Positions 19,462-30,649 are shown, numbered from the stretch's first letter. The stretch: 64,000 nucleotides of DNA from Stutzerimonas xanthomarina DSM 18231 (GCF_900129835.1 NZ_FQXA01000004.1:186001-250000), one strand, 5' to 3'. Numbers and translations are program-made. Notes: generated from the letters alone by a model not told the origin.

Positions 19462-19953
19462 ATGCGTGTATCGAAATCTCAGCGTGGTTCGGCCCTGCTG
19501 GTCAGCCTCGTGTTTCTTCTGTTGCTAACCATGATCGGCATCAGTTCGATCCAAGATTCGATCCTTCAGGAGCGGATGGCGGGTAACAACCGCGACCGCG
19601 AAGTCGCCTTCCAGGCGGCGGAGGCCGGGCTGCGGACGGCCGAGCGTTACCTGCAGGGTGCCGTGGTCGGGCCCTTCGAGACCAATGCCAGTGGTTTGTT
19701 TACGGCCGGTAGTGTCTCCGTGCCGGATTGGGCCATGAGCAGCAGCACCAACTGGCTCGCTTTGCCGGCCGACACCCTTGCCGGTGTCGACAGCCAGCCC
19801 CAGTACATCATCGAGGAAGTCACCCAGACAGGTATGTTCGGCCTGGGCGCGGATGAACCGGAGGAGTCCATCTCTTTCTATCGAGTGACCAGCCGTGGCT
19901 ACGGGGCCAGCCCCGACGCTCGCGTCGTGTTGCAATCAACCTACCGTAGATAA
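19462..19953 (+). CDS. pilX: Minor pilin PilX
   Basis: A prepilin-like protein whose hydrophobic helix follows QRG as SALLVSLVFLLLLTMIGISSIQDSILQERMAGN. Glu at mature position 5 is absent, as is usual for PilX/GspK-type subunits. AFQAAEAGLRTAERYL is typical of the family. The start is uncertain: ATG at 19462 gives a 9-residue leader, ATG at 19447 a 14-residue one. Neither has a strong ribosome site. It follows pilW and precedes pilY1 by 21 bp. Confidence 0.87.
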   Translation: MRVSKSQRGSALLVSLVFLLLLTMIGISSIQDSILQERMAGNNRDREVAFQAAEAGLRTAERYLQGAVVGPFETNASGLFTAGSVSVPDWAMSSSTNWLALPADTLAGVDSQPQYIIEEVTQTGMFGLGADEPEESISFYRVTSRGYGASPDARVVLQSTYRR

Positions 19954-19974
19954 CGGCTTGGCAGGGAGCGAAAA

Positions 19975-22900
19975 ATGCCGGTAACCAGCAAAAGTAAAGT
20001 TCGTGTTGGTGTGTTCATAGCTGCGCTCACAGTCGTTAGCGGTTCGGTACAAGCCGCGATCGATATCGCCCAGACACCACTTTTTATCAATGCAGCGGTG
20101 CCGCCGCTGAACATGCTGGTGATGGGGCGTGACCACACGCTGTATTACGAGGCCTATAACGACGCTTCGGACCTTGACGGTGATGGTTTGCTCGATACCC
20201 GGTTTAAGCCGGACGACATTGACTACTACGGCTATTTCGACTCGGCCAAGTGTTACCAATACGTCGAAGGCGATACCCGTTTCGAGCCGGTTGGCGCCAC
20301 GAGCAACAGCCGGTTCGATGGCAGTTGCAGCGGTAATTGGAGTGGTAACTTCCTCAATTACGTGACCATGTCCCGCATCGATGCGCTCCGTAAGGTGCTT
20401 TATGGCGGCAAGCGCGTCGTTGATACTCACACGGGCGCTGGTGCAGGCGTGACCGTGCTCGAACGCAGCGCGATTCCGCAAGACGGGCATAGTTGGGGAA
20501 AGGAGTACACCAGCGTCGCGGTCGATGGGTATGACATCTCGAATTACACGCCGCTGGCCGTCCCTCAGGCTGGTACGCGTCATCTTTTCGCTAACGTGAC
20601 CATCGGGGCTTCACCTGCAACCAGCGGCAATGACCCCCTGTTGCGCGTGCTGCGCAACTCACGATTCCGAATCTGGGAGTGGGTTTCCATCGAAGCCCCG
20701 GTGGCCGGTGATCGTTGCGAGCATGGTAGTAGCGGGCCGACCTGTGTGTATGGCGTCGGGGTGGATACGAGCCATCCGAGTTCCAGCCTTGAATTTGCGG
20801 ATCTAATTAAACGGATGGAGGGCAATGTACTCATTGACGGCGTTGCTCGGACCCGTATTAACAAGACAGCAAACGGAGCGGGAGCGCTTGCGGACAGCGG
20901 GACGACCGCAGGACAAGCTGATAACTACGTCTCCGTGTTGAAGGGCATCATCAAGATACCGACGGCTGGCACCTATCAATTTGCAGTCGATGGCGATGAC
21001 GCCGTTGAGGTGCTAATCGATGGCCAGCTGGTTGTCGGTTGGTATGGTGGGCATGGTGCCGCTACCTTGGGAGAGCATTCTGGAAGCATAACGCTCACAG
21101 CTGGTAATCACGATCTCGAGTTTCGCCATGAGGAAGTAGGCGGGGGCGATAGCTATAGACTTGCTTGGTGGAACGGCACGACGTGGGAGGTAGTGCCGGC
21201 CAGCTCGTTCGAAAATCTCAAGCTCTGGGCCTATGGCCGGACCGTACCGGCCTCCACGCGAGACGATCCTGACTATGTTGTACGGGTCCAGGTCTGCGCA
21301 GCCGGCCCGCTGGAAGATAACTGCCAAAGCTACACACGTGTTGATGACGGTATTAGCTACGTAACCCACAAGCCGGTAGGCCTCTTGCAGGAGTTCGGCA
21401 CGGCCACTGACGAAACCTCGGTGGCCCGAATGAAATTTGGCCTGCTTACCGGGAGTTATCGCAACAACCTTAGAGGTGGCGTGCTGCGGCGCGCGGTCGG
21501 TGACATCAGCGACGAGCTTGATCCTGAGACGGGTGTATTTGACGACGACGTCGTCGGCGTCATCGAAACCATCGATCGCTTGGGGTTCATGGGCTATAAC
21601 GGATCCCAGCATGGTTCGAGAGGCAACAGCGGCGGGTGTGGCCTGATCACCAATCGGGCTATCGACAACAACGAATGCAATATGTGGGGTAATCCGGTCG
21701 CCGAAATGATGTACGAAACCCTGCGCTATTTTGCTGGGGCGACGTCGGCTACATCTGATTATTCCAGCAATGTCAGCTCCAACGGTTACGAAACCGGGCT
21801 CGGGCTGCCGTTAGTGGCGACCTGGGAAAACCCCTACGTCGGCCAGGGCGCGTATAGCTGCGCTGCGCCGGTCCAAACGATCATCAGCGACATTAATCCC
21901 TCCTATGACACCGATGACCTGCCTGGCACGGCATTCGGCGACGGCGTGACAGCGTCTCCTTCACGCCTGTCGTCACTCAACGTGGCGAACGAGGGGCAAA
22001 CGATTTGGAACGGTGAGTTTGGCTCGGGTTTCAGCCGCCAGCATTTCATCGGCCAGTCGGCTGCGGTCAGCGACGGCGCTCCGACGGCAAAAACCGTGAC
22101 CTCGTTCGGCAATATTCGAGGCCTCGCTCCGGCCGAACCGACCAAGATGGGCGGTTACTACTCGGCCAGTCTGGCTTATTACGGTTTGCGCAACGACCTC
22201 AGCGCTGCCACAGGCGACCAGAAGTTGAGCAGTTATGTTGTGGCACTTGCCTCCCCCCTTCCGCAGTTCCGTATTCCTTTAGGCGACCACTTCATCACGC
22301 TGGTACCTTTCGGCAAGTCCGTTGGCAGTGGATCGACGCCATACAGTGCGTATTACCCGACCAATACCATTGTTGATTTCTATGTCGAGGACATCGCCGA
22401 GGATGGACGCAGCGGTACCTTCCGCATCAACTTCGAGGACGTCGAACAGGGCAACGACCACGATATGGATGCGATCGTGCGCTATGAGTACGAAGTGATC
22501 GGTGACAGCCAGTTACGGCTGGAGCTGACCTCCGAGTACGCGGCCGGTAGCGTGGTGCAGCATATGGGTTACGTCATTTCAGGTACGACCGCGGATGGGG
22601 TCTATCTCGAAGTTCGGGACGAGGACACTCCCGCTGCCGACGACGTCAGCGCTGCCTATACGCTGGATACACCTCCGAGCCGTGCAACGCCATCGGATCC
22701 GCGGGGTGCGGGCGAGCTGCCCTTGCAGGCGACTCGCACTTTCACAGTCAATACCTCGAGTGGCGCCAGCACGGCCTCGCTCCTCAAGGGCCCGCTGTGG
22801 TACGCGGCCAAGTGGGGTGGTTTCAAGGACCGTAACGGCAACGGCATTCCGGACCTGCGCGAGGAGTGGACGAGTGCCGCCGCCGGTGAGTCCGATCCCG

Positions 22901-24963
22901 ATCCAGACAACTATTACCTGGTTACCAACGCGCTAGGCTTGCGTGATCAACTGACCAGCGCCTTCAACAATATCCTCATCCAAACATCTTCGGCTTCGGC
23001 GGTTGCGACCAACTCTACGCGATTGGATACCGGAACCCAGATTTTCCAGGCGCGCTTCAATAGCGAGTTCTGGTCCGGTGAGCTGCGTGCGCTCAACGTC
23101 AACGCCAATGGGTCTATTGGCTCGACCGCCTGGGAAGCCTCCGAGCTGATTCCGGCCGAAAACGACCGGACGATCGCAACCTGGGACCACGCCGCCGAAG
23201 AGGCTGTCGAGTTCGAGTGGGGCGAGCTTAGCGAGACTTATCAGACCGCGGTGGGTAGTAGTGAGGCATTGATCAACTATCTGCGTGGCGACCCCGCGGG
23301 AGAGGAGCGCAACGGCGGCAACTTCCGTGACCGTCCTTCCGGCCTGCTGGGTGACATCGTCAACTCAGACCCGGTATTCGTTGGCAATCAAGACTACGGT
23401 TTCAGCCGCCTGCCAATCGGTGAGCCGGAGCGGCCGACGGCCGACAGTAACCCCTATCGCACCTTCAAATCTGGCATCAGTCGCAAGGCGATGGTCTATG
23501 CAGGCGCTAACGACGGCATGTTGCATGGATTCTGCGCAGGAGGCTGCGGCAGCGCGAGCCCGGGGCAGGAAATTCTTGCTTATATACCTGGCGCCCTTGC
23601 CAACGGGCTCAGCCAGTTAGCCAATCCCGCCTACCAGCATCGCTACTATGTGGATGGTTCGGCACGGGTGGTGGATGCCTACCTTGGCACCGGAAGCGCT
23701 GCCGGCTGGGCCACCGTGCTGTTGGGCAGCCTGGGAGCTGGCGGGCGTTCGGTGTTCGCCCTGGATGTAACCGATCCTGATAGCTTCGGGCCGAACAAGG
23801 TCTTGTGGGAGTTTCCGAATGCCGATACTCCGGAAGCGGACAGTGTAGAGGTTGGGCAGGGCATCACCCAGCCGACCATCGCTCGTCTCGCCGCTAATGA
23901 CAAATGGGTCGCCATCTTCGGCAATGGCTATAACAGCCAGAGTGGCCAGGCTGCTCTGTTCATCGTCGACCTTAATTCCGGTGAGCTGCTCAAACGAATC
24001 CCCGTCGGCGTAGCCGGGGACAACGGCTTGTCGGCGGTGTTTCCGGCCGACCTGAATGCCGATGGAATTACGGATTATGTTTACGCGGGTGACATGAAGG
24101 GGAACGTCTGGCGATTCGACCTCAACGGATCAACTCAGGCCTCGTGGGCGGCTGGGCTGTCCCGCAAACCGATCTTTACAACTCAGGCCAGTCAGCCGAT
24201 CACCACCCGACTCGTCGCCGGCAATCACCCCAGCGGTGGTGTGATGCTCTATTTCGGCACGGGCCGCTACCTGGGCGACACCGACCGGATCGTCGGGGAC
24301 GAACCGCCGGTCCAGTCGTTCTACGGTGTGTGGGACCACGATGTGCACACCTCGGTCAACATGAACAGTAAGACCCAGCTCGTGGCACTTAGCGATTTGC
24401 AGCAGCAAACGATTGTCTACGAGTCCTCGTCGGCCACCACCCGCTCTGGTTCAGCTGCTGATTTTGCGGTGCGTGTCATGTCTGACTCCACGTTTGAATA
24501 CGGCACTAATGGCAGCCGCAAGCAAGGTTGGTATTTGAATCTGGTGTACCCCACCGGGACCACGGGAGACGGCGAGCGGGTCACGTCTGCCGCAACATTG
24601 CGCGGTGGCAAAATCATCTTCGCCACCAGTGTTCCCTCCGGCGACGCGTGCGCCTATGGAGGGAACAGTTGGCTGATGGAAGTCGACGCAATGTCCGGTG
24701 GTCGCCTCGAAGGCTCGGTGTTCGATGTGAACAACGACGGCGTGATAAATGACGACGATTTCGCCGAGTGGGGTGATGATGGCGAAAATCAAGGCAGCGT
24801 TGGCGGCAAGGGCTTTGAGGAGCTGATCCGCAACCCAGGGATTATTTCGGGTGGCGAAGTCGAGTACAAATACACCTCCGGCTCCAGCGGCAACATTGGC
24901 GTGACGTTGGAAGATGCAGGCACGGCCGCCACTGGTCGACAATCTTGGAGACAGTTGCAATGA
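19975..24963 (+). CDS. pilY1: PilY1/PilC-type pilus tip adhesin with PA14-like domain
   Basis: A 1662-residue secreted pilus-associated protein with a signal peptide ending near SVQA. The C-terminal half is the PilY1 beta-propeller: [54 protein letters not shown]. It carries the calcium loop [15 protein letters not shown] near residue 1360. Further Asp-rich calcium-type loops are DLDGDGLLD near residue 65, RNGNGIPDL near 955 and [13 protein letters not shown] near 1583. Residues about 283-415 look like a PA14 carbohydrate-binding domain ([21 protein letters not shown]). I see no von Willebrand A MIDAS motif near the N-terminus, unlike PAO1 PilY1. It overlaps pilE by 4 bp. Confidence 0.9.
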   Translation: MPVTSKSKVRVGVFIAALTVVSGSVQAAIDIAQTPLFINAAVPPLNMLVMGRDHTLYYEAYNDASDLDGDGLLDTRFKPDDIDYYGYFDSAKCYQYVEGDTRFEPVGATSNSRFDGSCSGNWSGNFLNYVTMSRIDALRKVLYGGKRVVDTHTGAGAGVTVLERSAIPQDGHSWGKEYTSVAVDGYDISNYTPLAVPQAGTRHLFANVTIGASPATSGNDPLLRVLRNSRFRIWEWVSIEAPVAGDRCEHGSSGPTCVYGVGVDTSHPSSSLEFADLIKRMEGNVLIDGVARTRINKTANGAGALADSGTTAGQADNYVSVLKGIIKIPTAGTYQFAVDGDDAVEVLIDGQLVVGWYGGHGAATLGEHSGSITLTAGNHDLEFRHEEVGGGDSYRLAWWNGTTWEVVPASSFENLKLWAYGRTVPASTRDDPDYVVRVQVCAAGPLEDNCQSYTRVDDGISYVTHKPVGLLQEFGTATDETSVARMKFGLLTGSYRNNLRGGVLRRAVGDISDELDPETGVFDDDVVGVIETIDRLGFMGYNGSQHGSRGNSGGCGLITNRAIDNNECNMWGNPVAEMMYETLRYFAGATSATSDYSSNVSSNGYETGLGLPLVATWENPYVGQGAYSCAAPVQTIISDINPSYDTDDLPGTAFGDGVTASPSRLSSLNVANEGQTIWNGEFGSGFSRQHFIGQSAAVSDGAPTAKTVTSFGNIRGLAPAEPTKMGGYYSASLAYYGLRNDLSAATGDQKLSSYVVALASPLPQFRIPLGDHFITLVPFGKSVGSGSTPYSAYYPTNTIVDFYVEDIAEDGRSGTFRINFEDVEQGNDHDMDAIVRYEYEVIGDSQLRLELTSEYAAGSVVQHMGYVISGTTADGVYLEVRDEDTPAADDVSAAYTLDTPPSRATPSDPRGAGELPLQATRTFTVNTSSGASTASLLKGPLWYAAKWGGFKDRNGNGIPDLREEWTSAAAGESDPDPDNYYLVTNALGLRDQLTSAFNNILIQTSSASAVATNSTRLDTGTQIFQARFNSEFWSGELRALNVNANGSIGSTAWEASELIPAENDRTIATWDHAAEEAVEFEWGELSETYQTAVGSSEALINYLRGDPAGEERNGGNFRDRPSGLLGDIVNSDPVFVGNQDYGFSRLPIGEPERPTADSNPYRTFKSGISRKAMVYAGANDGMLHGFCAGGCGSASPGQEILAYIPGALANGLSQLANPAYQHRYYVDGSARVVDAYLGTGSAAGWATVLLGSLGAGGRSVFALDVTDPDSFGPNKVLWEFPNADTPEADSVEVGQGITQPTIARLAANDKWVAIFGNGYNSQSGQAALFIVDLNSGELLKRIPVGVAGDNGLSAVFPADLNADGITDYVYAGDMKGNVWRFDLNGSTQASWAAGLSRKPIFTTQASQPITTRLVAGNHPSGGVMLYFGTGRYLGDTDRIVGDEPPVQSFYGVWDHDVHTSVNMNSKTQLVALSDLQQQTIVYESSSATTRSGSAADFAVRVMSDSTFEYGTNGSRKQGWYLNLVYPTGTTGDGERVTSAATLRGGKIIFATSVPSGDACAYGGNSWLMEVDAMSGGRLEGSVFDVNNDGVINDDDFAEWGDDGENQGSVGGKGFEELIRNPGIISGGEVEYKYTSGSSGNIGVTLEDAGTAATGRQSWRQLQ

Positions 24964-25412
24964 CAGGAGCACGTCACCGCGCTACTAGGCAATTCGGGTT
25001 TACGCTCATCGAACTTATGATTGTGATTGCCATCATGGGTATCCTCGCTGCGATTGCCTTGCCGGCATATCAGGAATATTTGCGTAAAGGAAAGCGCGCA
25101 GAGGTCAAGGCCACGCTCCTCGAAGCAGCGCAAGCGCTTGAGCGGCACTACTCGCTAAACAGCACGTATCTGAACGCAGATGATTCTGGGCTGGCTGCAG
25201 TATTCCCTACCCAATCCCCGCAAAGCGGAAGCGCAAATTACACCATAGCTGCGGAAGGAACTCCGACTCGCTCAACCTACGTTTTGATGGCTACCCGTGC
25301 TGGAAGCATGGCTGGAGACCTCTGCGGCGATTTTCAGATTGACCACGCCAACAACCAGACGCTCAATCAGACAGGTATTCAGAACCCGATGTCGCTGGAA
25401 GCGTGCTGGTGA
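24960..25412 (+). CDS. pilE: Minor pilin PilE
   Basis: A 150-residue pilin. The leader [13 protein letters not shown] precedes [35 protein letters not shown], a textbook type IV pilin N-terminus with Glu5. A C-terminal cysteine pair (GDLCGDF and LEACW) should form the D-region disulphide. The ATG at 24960 overlaps the pilY1 stop and is served by GGAG at 24947-24950. In PAO1 pilY2 lies between pilY1 and pilE; here it is absent. Last gene of the operon. Confidence 0.92.
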   Translation: MTGARHRATRQFGFTLIELMIVIAIMGILAAIALPAYQEYLRKGKRAEVKATLLEAAQALERHYSLNSTYLNADDSGLAAVFPTQSPQSGSANYTIAAEGTPTRSTYVLMATRAGSMAGDLCGDFQIDHANNQTLNQTGIQNPMSLEACW

Positions 25413-25466
25413 CCTTAACTGAAGTGTTTTATAACCTCGCCATTTGAAATAGGTGAGTAACCGTTT

Positions 25467-26555
25467 ATGAATGTCTTGGTCATCGGAGCTGGAGCGATAG
25501 GGCTCCAGTCTGCTTTTTTGCTAGCACAGGCTGGTTGTAAGGTCATGGTAATTGATCAATCCGCGGCCGGCCAGGAAGCCTCCTGGGCCGGTGGCGGTAT
25601 TGTCTCGCCGCTATACCCCTGGCGTTATAGCGCAGCGATTACAGCACTGGCGCATTGGTCGCAGGACTACTACCCGGGGCTCGGCGAGGCTTTGAAGCAG
25701 CAGAGCGGGGTCGATCCGGAGGTTCACGAGACTGGCCTCTACTGGCTGGACCTGGAAGACGAGGATCAGGCCCTAGCCTGGGCGCACCGCCATAGTCGGC
25801 CGCTGCACCGGGTAGGCATGGAGCAGGTACACGCCGCTGTGCCCTCGCTTGGCGAAGGTTTCTCCAGCGCGGTGTACATGCCAGGCGTCGCCAATGTCCG
25901 TAATCCGCGTTTATTGCAGGCGCTGCGTGCAGCGTTGGCGAAGCTGCCCAATGTAACGATCATCGAACATTGCCCTGTAAGCGGTTTCATCAATGACGGA
26001 GCGCGGGTCGTCGGTGTGCAAACGGCTCAGGGCGAAATGCGTGCCGAGCAGGTTGTCGTTGCAGCGGGTGCCTGGAGCGGGAATCTGCTGGCAACGCTGG
26101 GGCTCAAGCTTCCAGTCAAGCCCATGAAGGGCCAGATGATCTTGTTCAAGTGCGCCGAAGATTTCCTGCCGAGCATGGTGCTGGCCAAGCGGCGTTATGC
26201 GATTCCGCGACGTGATGGTCACATTCTCGTGGGCAGTACTTTGGAGGATGTCGGTTTCGATAAGACGCCAACCGAAGATGCCCTGGAAAGCCTCCGAGAG
26301 ACGGCCATTGAGCTGCTTCCTGGGCTGGCTGATGCAACAGTGGTCAAGCATTGGGCGGGTCTGCGTCCTGCTTCGCCTGAGGGCATTCCTTATATAGGGC
26401 CGGTGCCGGGCCACGAGGGGCTTTGGCTCAACTGCGGACATTTCCGAAACGGGCTGGTATTGGCGCCTGCTTCATGCCTGCTATTGACGGATCTGATGCT
26501 GGATCGCTCGCCTTGCATCGATCCCAAGCAGTACGCTCCTGCTGGTCGACTCTGA
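25467..26555 (+). CDS. thiO: Glycine oxidase/FAD-dependent D-amino acid oxidase ThiO
   Basis: A 362-residue FAD oxidoreductase of the DAO family. The FAD-binding GAGAIG motif is at residues 7-12, followed by GQEASWAGGGIVSPLYPW, typical of ThiO. PIGP-type C-terminal motifs appear as HWAGLRPASPEGIPYIGP and NCGHFRNGLVLAP. ThiO oxidises glycine to the imine used for the thiazole of thiamine. The location next to the pilus cluster matches PA4548. A general D-amino acid oxidase role cannot be excluded. Confidence 0.88.
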   Translation: MNVLVIGAGAIGLQSAFLLAQAGCKVMVIDQSAAGQEASWAGGGIVSPLYPWRYSAAITALAHWSQDYYPGLGEALKQQSGVDPEVHETGLYWLDLEDEDQALAWAHRHSRPLHRVGMEQVHAAVPSLGEGFSSAVYMPGVANVRNPRLLQALRAALAKLPNVTIIEHCPVSGFINDGARVVGVQTAQGEMRAEQVVVAAGAWSGNLLATLGLKLPVKPMKGQMILFKCAEDFLPSMVLAKRRYAIPRRDGHILVGSTLEDVGFDKTPTEDALESLRETAIELLPGLADATVVKHWAGLRPASPEGIPYIGPVPGHEGLWLNCGHFRNGLVLAPASCLLLTDLMLDRSPCIDPKQYAPAGRL

Positions 26556-26948
26556 TTCTGATACTGCCAAGGACCTCGAGCGCACGGTGTATCGATGACC
26601 AACGCGGCGCTGGTTTTGGGTTTGATTGTCGGGCGCGTCGTTTCGTTGAATCGTCATGTCCGGCACCGATACCCTTGGGCTGAGGCGCGTCGGCATTCGC
26701 CGCGGATTGGGCCTTACACAACGTCCGCCGTTACGCATGCGTAACCGATGGTCAAGAGGCAGAGCGGCGGGTCTTTCAGCAGCCTGAACGCAGCATTTCA
26801 TCACTCAGTGCGGTGCTGTCGTGCTATTCGGCGGCGTTTGCAGCAAAGCGCTGCGCAGCCCTTCGAGTGCGCGGGTTTTGCTGTTAAATTGGACGGCTTT
26901 ATGGCGCTGAGCCTTGTCGCGCCGATTTCTGTCTTCAAGAGGTTGTGT
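26556..26948. other. Non-coding gap between thiO and the SUI1 gene
   Basis: A 393-bp stretch without a convincing gene. A 49-codon frame at 26595-26744 starts hydrophobic (ALVLGLIVG) but turns basic, with no clear ribosome site. In PAO1 pilR and pilS follow this position; here the synteny jumps to SUI1-speA, so a rearrangement boundary probably lies in this gap. Confidence 0.5.
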
Positions 26949-27320
26949 GTGGCCAAGAAAACCACGTCCCTTTCAGGCCTTGGCGGTCTGGTCTTTTCCA
27001 CCGACACGGGGCGCCACTGCCCAGATTGCAGCCAACCGCTGGACGCCTGCATCTGCAAGCAACTGCTGATTCCCGCGGGTGATGGCATCGCTCGTGTTCG
27101 CCGGGAAAGCAAAGGGCGGGGTGGCAAGACGGTAACGACCATATCCGGCGTTCCCCTCGCTGAAGCTGAACTCAAGGAATTGGCCAGTGCGCTCAAGCGC
27201 CGCTGCGGTACCGGCGGCGCGCTCAAAGAAGGCGTGATCGAGATCCAGGGCGACCATGTTCAATTGCTCATCGACGAACTGATCAAGCGCGGATTCAAGG
27301 CTAAGAAGTCGGGCGGTTGA
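26949..27320 (+). CDS. SUI1/YciH family translation factor
   Basis: A 123-residue protein with an N-terminal zinc-ribbon-like stretch (CPDCSQPLDACIC) and a C-terminal SUI1 domain (RRESKGRGGKTVTTISGVPL and GGALKEGVIEIQGDH). SUI1 is the eIF1 fold; bacterial YciH affects start-site fidelity in vitro. The GTG at 26949 follows AAGAGG by 6 bp and gives the same length as PA4840. Upstream ATGs add unrelated residues. It precedes speA, as PA4840 precedes PA4839. Confidence 0.88.
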   Translation: MAKKTTSLSGLGGLVFSTDTGRHCPDCSQPLDACICKQLLIPAGDGIARVRRESKGRGGKTVTTISGVPLAEAELKELASALKRRCGTGGALKEGVIEIQGDHVQLLIDELIKRGFKAKKSGG

Positions 27321-27440
27321 CCGCTCGACCTTATCAATCCGGCGCGTGCGCTTATTTCCGGGCACGCCGGCTGTCCAAACTCGGACAGCCCTGTTGTCGC
27401 ACCAGCTCGACAGACTCATCCCATTTCGCAGGAGGCCTAG

Positions 27441-29354
27441 ATGCCCGTACGACGCACACGTAAAGATGACGGCAGTCAGTGGACCGCAGCGGATAGCCGT
27501 AGCGTCTATGGTATTCGCCACTGGGGGGCAGGCTACTTTTCGATCAGTGATGACGGTCATGTCGAAGTGCGCCCACAAGGGCCGAACGGCGCGGCCGTCG
27601 AATTCACCGCGCTGATCGAGCAGTTGCGTGATGCTGGGCTGACCTTGCCGTTACTGGTGCGCTTCCCCGACATTTTGCAGGACCGGGTACGTCATTTGAC
27701 CGGTGCCTTCGATGCCAACATCGAGCGCCTCGAATACCAGAGCAAATACACCGCGCTGTACCCGATCAAGGTCAACCAGCAGGAAGCGGTGATCGAGAAC
27801 ATCATCGCCACGCAGAATGTTTCGATCGGTCTGGAAGCAGGTTCTAAACCCGAGCTGATGGCGGTGCTGGCGCTGGCGCCGAAGGGTGGCACCATCGTCT
27901 GCAACGGCTACAAGGATCGTGAATTCATCCGCTTGGCGCTGATGGGGCAGAAGCTCGGCCACAACGTCTTTATCGTCATCGAGAAGATGTCTGAAGTGGG
28001 CATGGTGATCGAGGAAGCGGTGGAGCTGAAGATCATTCCGCAGGTTGGCTTGCGCGTGCGGTTGTCCTCGCTGGCTTCGAGCAAGTGGGCCGACACTGGT
28101 GGTGAAAAATCCAAGTTCGGCCTGTCCGCCGCGCAACTGCTCACCGTTATCGAGCGTTTCCGCGCAGCTGGGGTGGAGCAGGGCGTGCGCTTGCTGCACT
28201 TCCACATGGGCTCGCAGATCGCCAACCTGGCGGACTATCGTGACGGCTTTCGCGAAGCCATCCGTTATTACGCCGAGCTGCGCGCGCTCGGGTTGCCGGT
28301 CGATCATATCGACGTGGGTGGCGGCCTCGGTGTCGACTACGACGGCACGCACTCGCGCAATGCCAGCTCGATCAACTACGACATCGATGAGTACGCCGGC
28401 ACAGTGGTCGGGATGCTCAAGGAATTCTGTGATCGGCAGGAACTGCCGCACCCGCACATCTTCTCCGAAAGCGGCCGGGCCATGACCGCGCATCACGCCG
28501 TGCTGGTGATGCAGGTGACCGACTTCGAGCGCCACAATGATGAAGCGCCGACTATCGAGAACTACGACGAGCTGCCAGAAATTGTCCAGGCGCTGGCCGA
28601 TCTGCTCGGCCCAACCGATCCCGAAATGGTCACCGAGACCTATTGGCGCGCGACGCACTACATGAGCGAGGCCGCAGCACAATATGCCTCCGGCAAGCTG
28701 AGCCTGGCGCAGAAGGCGTTGGCCGAACAGAGCTACTTCGCCATCTGTCGCCGCCTGTACAACCAGCTCAAGGCACGTCAGCGGTCCCACCGTGCGGTGC
28801 TCGACGAGTTGAATGACAAGCTGGCCGACAAGTACATCTGCAACTTCTCGGTGTTCCAGAGCCTGCCGGACACCTGGGCGATCGACCAAATCCTGCCGAT
28901 CGTGCCGCTGCAGCGTCTGAGCGAAGAGCCGGTGCGCCGCGCGGTGCTGCAGGACCTGACCTGCGACTCGGACGGCAAGATCAAGCATTACGTGGACGAG
29001 CAGAGCATCGAGAACAGCATGCCGGTGCATGAGATTCAGGCGGGGGAGGAGTACTTCCTCGGGGTGTTCCTGGTGGGCGCCTACCAGGAAATTCTCGGCG
29101 ACATGCACAACCTGTTCGGCGACACCGATTCGGTCAACGTCTATCAGCGCGAGGATGGCAGCTTCTATCACGCCGGTATCGAGACCCACGACACCATCGA
29201 AGATATGCTGCGTTACGTGCACCTCTCGCCCGAGGAGCTGATGACCTACTACCGCGACAAGGTGTCGAGTGCACGGCTCAGCGCCAAGGAACGCACCCAG
29301 TACATCGATGCGTTGCGGCTGGGGCTGACGCGTTCTTCCTACCTGACGCCCTGA
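27441..29354 (+). CDS. speA: Biosynthetic arginine decarboxylase
   Basis: A 637-residue PLP enzyme that converts arginine to agmatine, a precursor of putrescine. The PLP lysine is in [11 protein letters not shown] near residue 110. The barrel motifs [10 protein letters not shown] and [12 protein letters not shown] are clear. [16 protein letters not shown] and the C-terminal [12 protein letters not shown] block (with the conserved Cys-Asp-Ser) are also present. The ATG has AGGAGG at 27430-27435. An IS110 element lies directly downstream. Confidence 0.95.
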   Translation: MPVRRTRKDDGSQWTAADSRSVYGIRHWGAGYFSISDDGHVEVRPQGPNGAAVEFTALIEQLRDAGLTLPLLVRFPDILQDRVRHLTGAFDANIERLEYQSKYTALYPIKVNQQEAVIENIIATQNVSIGLEAGSKPELMAVLALAPKGGTIVCNGYKDREFIRLALMGQKLGHNVFIVIEKMSEVGMVIEEAVELKIIPQVGLRVRLSSLASSKWADTGGEKSKFGLSAAQLLTVIERFRAAGVEQGVRLLHFHMGSQIANLADYRDGFREAIRYYAELRALGLPVDHIDVGGGLGVDYDGTHSRNASSINYDIDEYAGTVVGMLKEFCDRQELPHPHIFSESGRAMTAHHAVLVMQVTDFERHNDEAPTIENYDELPEIVQALADLLGPTDPEMVTETYWRATHYMSEAAAQYASGKLSLAQKALAEQSYFAICRRLYNQLKARQRSHRAVLDELNDKLADKYICNFSVFQSLPDTWAIDQILPIVPLQRLSEEPVRRAVLQDLTCDSDGKIKHYVDEQSIENSMPVHEIQAGEEYFLGVFLVGAYQEILGDMHNLFGDTDSVNVYQREDGSFYHAGIETHDTIEDMLRYVHLSPEELMTYYRDKVSSARLSAKERTQYIDALRLGLTRSSYLTP

Positions 29355-29442
29355 TCCAGTTATCTATGCTGGCATCGGGAGCAGTCGAGCACCGATCGCC
29401 AGTAGGCTAGCTTCTATCGGACCGTAGATACCGTCTTCCCCA

Positions 29443-30414
29443 TTACCGAGCAAGGGCCAGTTGAGGGTCGAAACGCTGGCCCGATTTGAGTACCCCATAG
29501 GCAATGTGCAGCAGCTTGCGCATCGCTGCACAGACGATTTGTTTTCCGGATTTTCCTTTTGCACTCAGACGCTCGCGTAGAGCACTAATGGCCGGGTTGT
29601 GTGTGAGCGAGCAGACCGCCGGCATGTAGAGCCCAGCCCTCAAGCGAGACGATCCTGTGCGGGATATGCGCGTCTGGCCTTTGTAGGAGCCAGACTCCTG
29701 AAGGCGGGGGTTTAGCCCGGCATAAGCGGTGATCGCGCGTGAGCTGGCGAAGCGTAACGGATCGCCCAGCTCAGCCAGCAACAGGGCTGCGGAACGCTCG
29801 CCGATGCCATCAATGCTGGTCAGCAGGTCGCGTTTGTTGCGCAGGTCCGGGTCATCATCGATGTGGTCTCGGATCGCACGGAGCGTCTCTCCGATCTGCC
29901 GCTCGACATGGTGCAGCACTGAGTAGATTGAAGCCTGCACATTAGCGTCGGCCAGATCCAGGCGGTTGCGTTCCATTTGTTGGATCTCCTGCAGATCCTC
30001 CAAGCGCCGCACTAATGCTTTCAAGCGCCGGACGGCGGGAGGCTCAGGCTGCCAGGCCCGCAGATCGCTCTGGTGCCGCTCGCCATACTCAGCGATGAGT
30101 TTGGCGTCGACTTTGTCGGTCTTTACGCGCTGGAGCTGGCTTCGAGCGTAATAGGCGACCTGTGCAGGATTGAGCACGCAGACCTGATAGCCTTTATCGT
30201 GAAACCAGGTCGCGAGCGCTTCATGGTAAGCGCCGGTCGCTTCCATCACGATCCAGGCTTGGGCATTGGCGTGCTTGAGCAGCCACTGCTGGAGCGCTTC
30301 GAAACCGGCCACCTCGTTAGGCAATTTGGCCTTGGTGCGGTACTTGCCATTGGGCTGCTGGGTGGCGATGTCGAACGTGCGTTTGGCGATATCGATGCCG
30401 ATGACGCTGGGCAT
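29443..30414 (-). CDS. IS110 family RuvC-like (DEDD) transposase
   Basis: A 323-residue recombinase, apparently intact. The RuvC-like DEDD residues can be assigned to Asp8 (GIDIAK), Glu58 (VMEATGAYHE), Asp100 and Asp103 (KTDKVDAKLIAEY). The C-terminal Tnp_20 domain has GLNPRLQESG with the candidate catalytic Ser241, followed by ISRTGSSRLR. A middle coiled-coil region at about 130-190 links the domains. GGGAGGAGTT precedes the ATG at 30414. In studied members this enzyme is guided by a bridge RNA from the element's own non-coding end. Confidence 0.93.
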   Translation of the reverse strand: MPSVIGIDIAKRTFDIATQQPNGKYRTKAKLPNEVAGFEALQQWLLKHANAQAWIVMEATGAYHEALATWFHDKGYQVCVLNPAQVAYYARSQLQRVKTDKVDAKLIAEYGERHQSDLRAWQPEPPAVRRLKALVRRLEDLQEIQQMERNRLDLADANVQASIYSVLHHVERQIGETLRAIRDHIDDDPDLRNKRDLLTSIDGIGERSAALLLAELGDPLRFASSRAITAYAGLNPRLQESGSYKGQTRISRTGSSRLRAGLYMPAVCSLTHNPAISALRERLSAKGKSGKQIVCAAMRKLLHIAYGVLKSGQRFDPQLALAR

Positions 30415-30640
30415 AAGAACTCCTCCCGCTGGTTCAGAAAGATCAATACTTCACTCAGCTCTACCTTGCTGATGCGAGCTCTCGCCGGAGGCGGGCTCTG
30501 GATACCGTTCGAGCTGTAAGAGTGAGTATGGAAGGCTGCAGCGCTATCTACGTCGCAGGCTCAAAGCCTAAGGGTGGATACGGCTTTCTGACCTCCCCCC
30601 GATGATCAGTCGGGAACTATCACCCCAACATAGCGTGGTA
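30415..30640 (-). ncRNA. Candidate bridge RNA region of the IS110 element
   Basis: The leader upstream of the transposase holds at least three short stems: CGCC/GGCG at 30483-30493, AGGCT/AGCCT at 30557-30569, and CCCGA/TCGGG at 30598-30614. In the IS110 subgroup the bridge RNA of roughly 180 nt is encoded here, on the transposase strand. No loop guides were assigned. The call rests on position and stem content only. Confidence 0.4.
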
Positions 30641-30649
30641 GTCGAGATA

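Larger units (their letters stand above)
29380..30640 (-). mobile_element. IS110-family insertion sequence (ends approximate)
   Basis: One transposase gene plus about 225 bp of upstream and under 90 bp of downstream non-coding DNA, between speA and yjdM. IS110 elements have no long terminal inverted repeats and make little or no target duplication, so the exact ends cannot be read here. The long non-coding side lies 5' of the transposase, the layout of the IS110 subgroup, not the IS1111 subgroup. REP-like repeats begin right beyond the 5' side at 30650. Confidence 0.7.

Noticed and set aside
26595-26744. A 49-codon frame with a hydrophobic start after thiO
   Set aside because: No ribosome binding site, and the second half is Arg/His-rich with no recognisable pattern.
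27651-29222. A 523-codon minus-strand frame opposite speA
   Set aside because: It is antisense to a full-length arginine decarboxylase and shows no domain.
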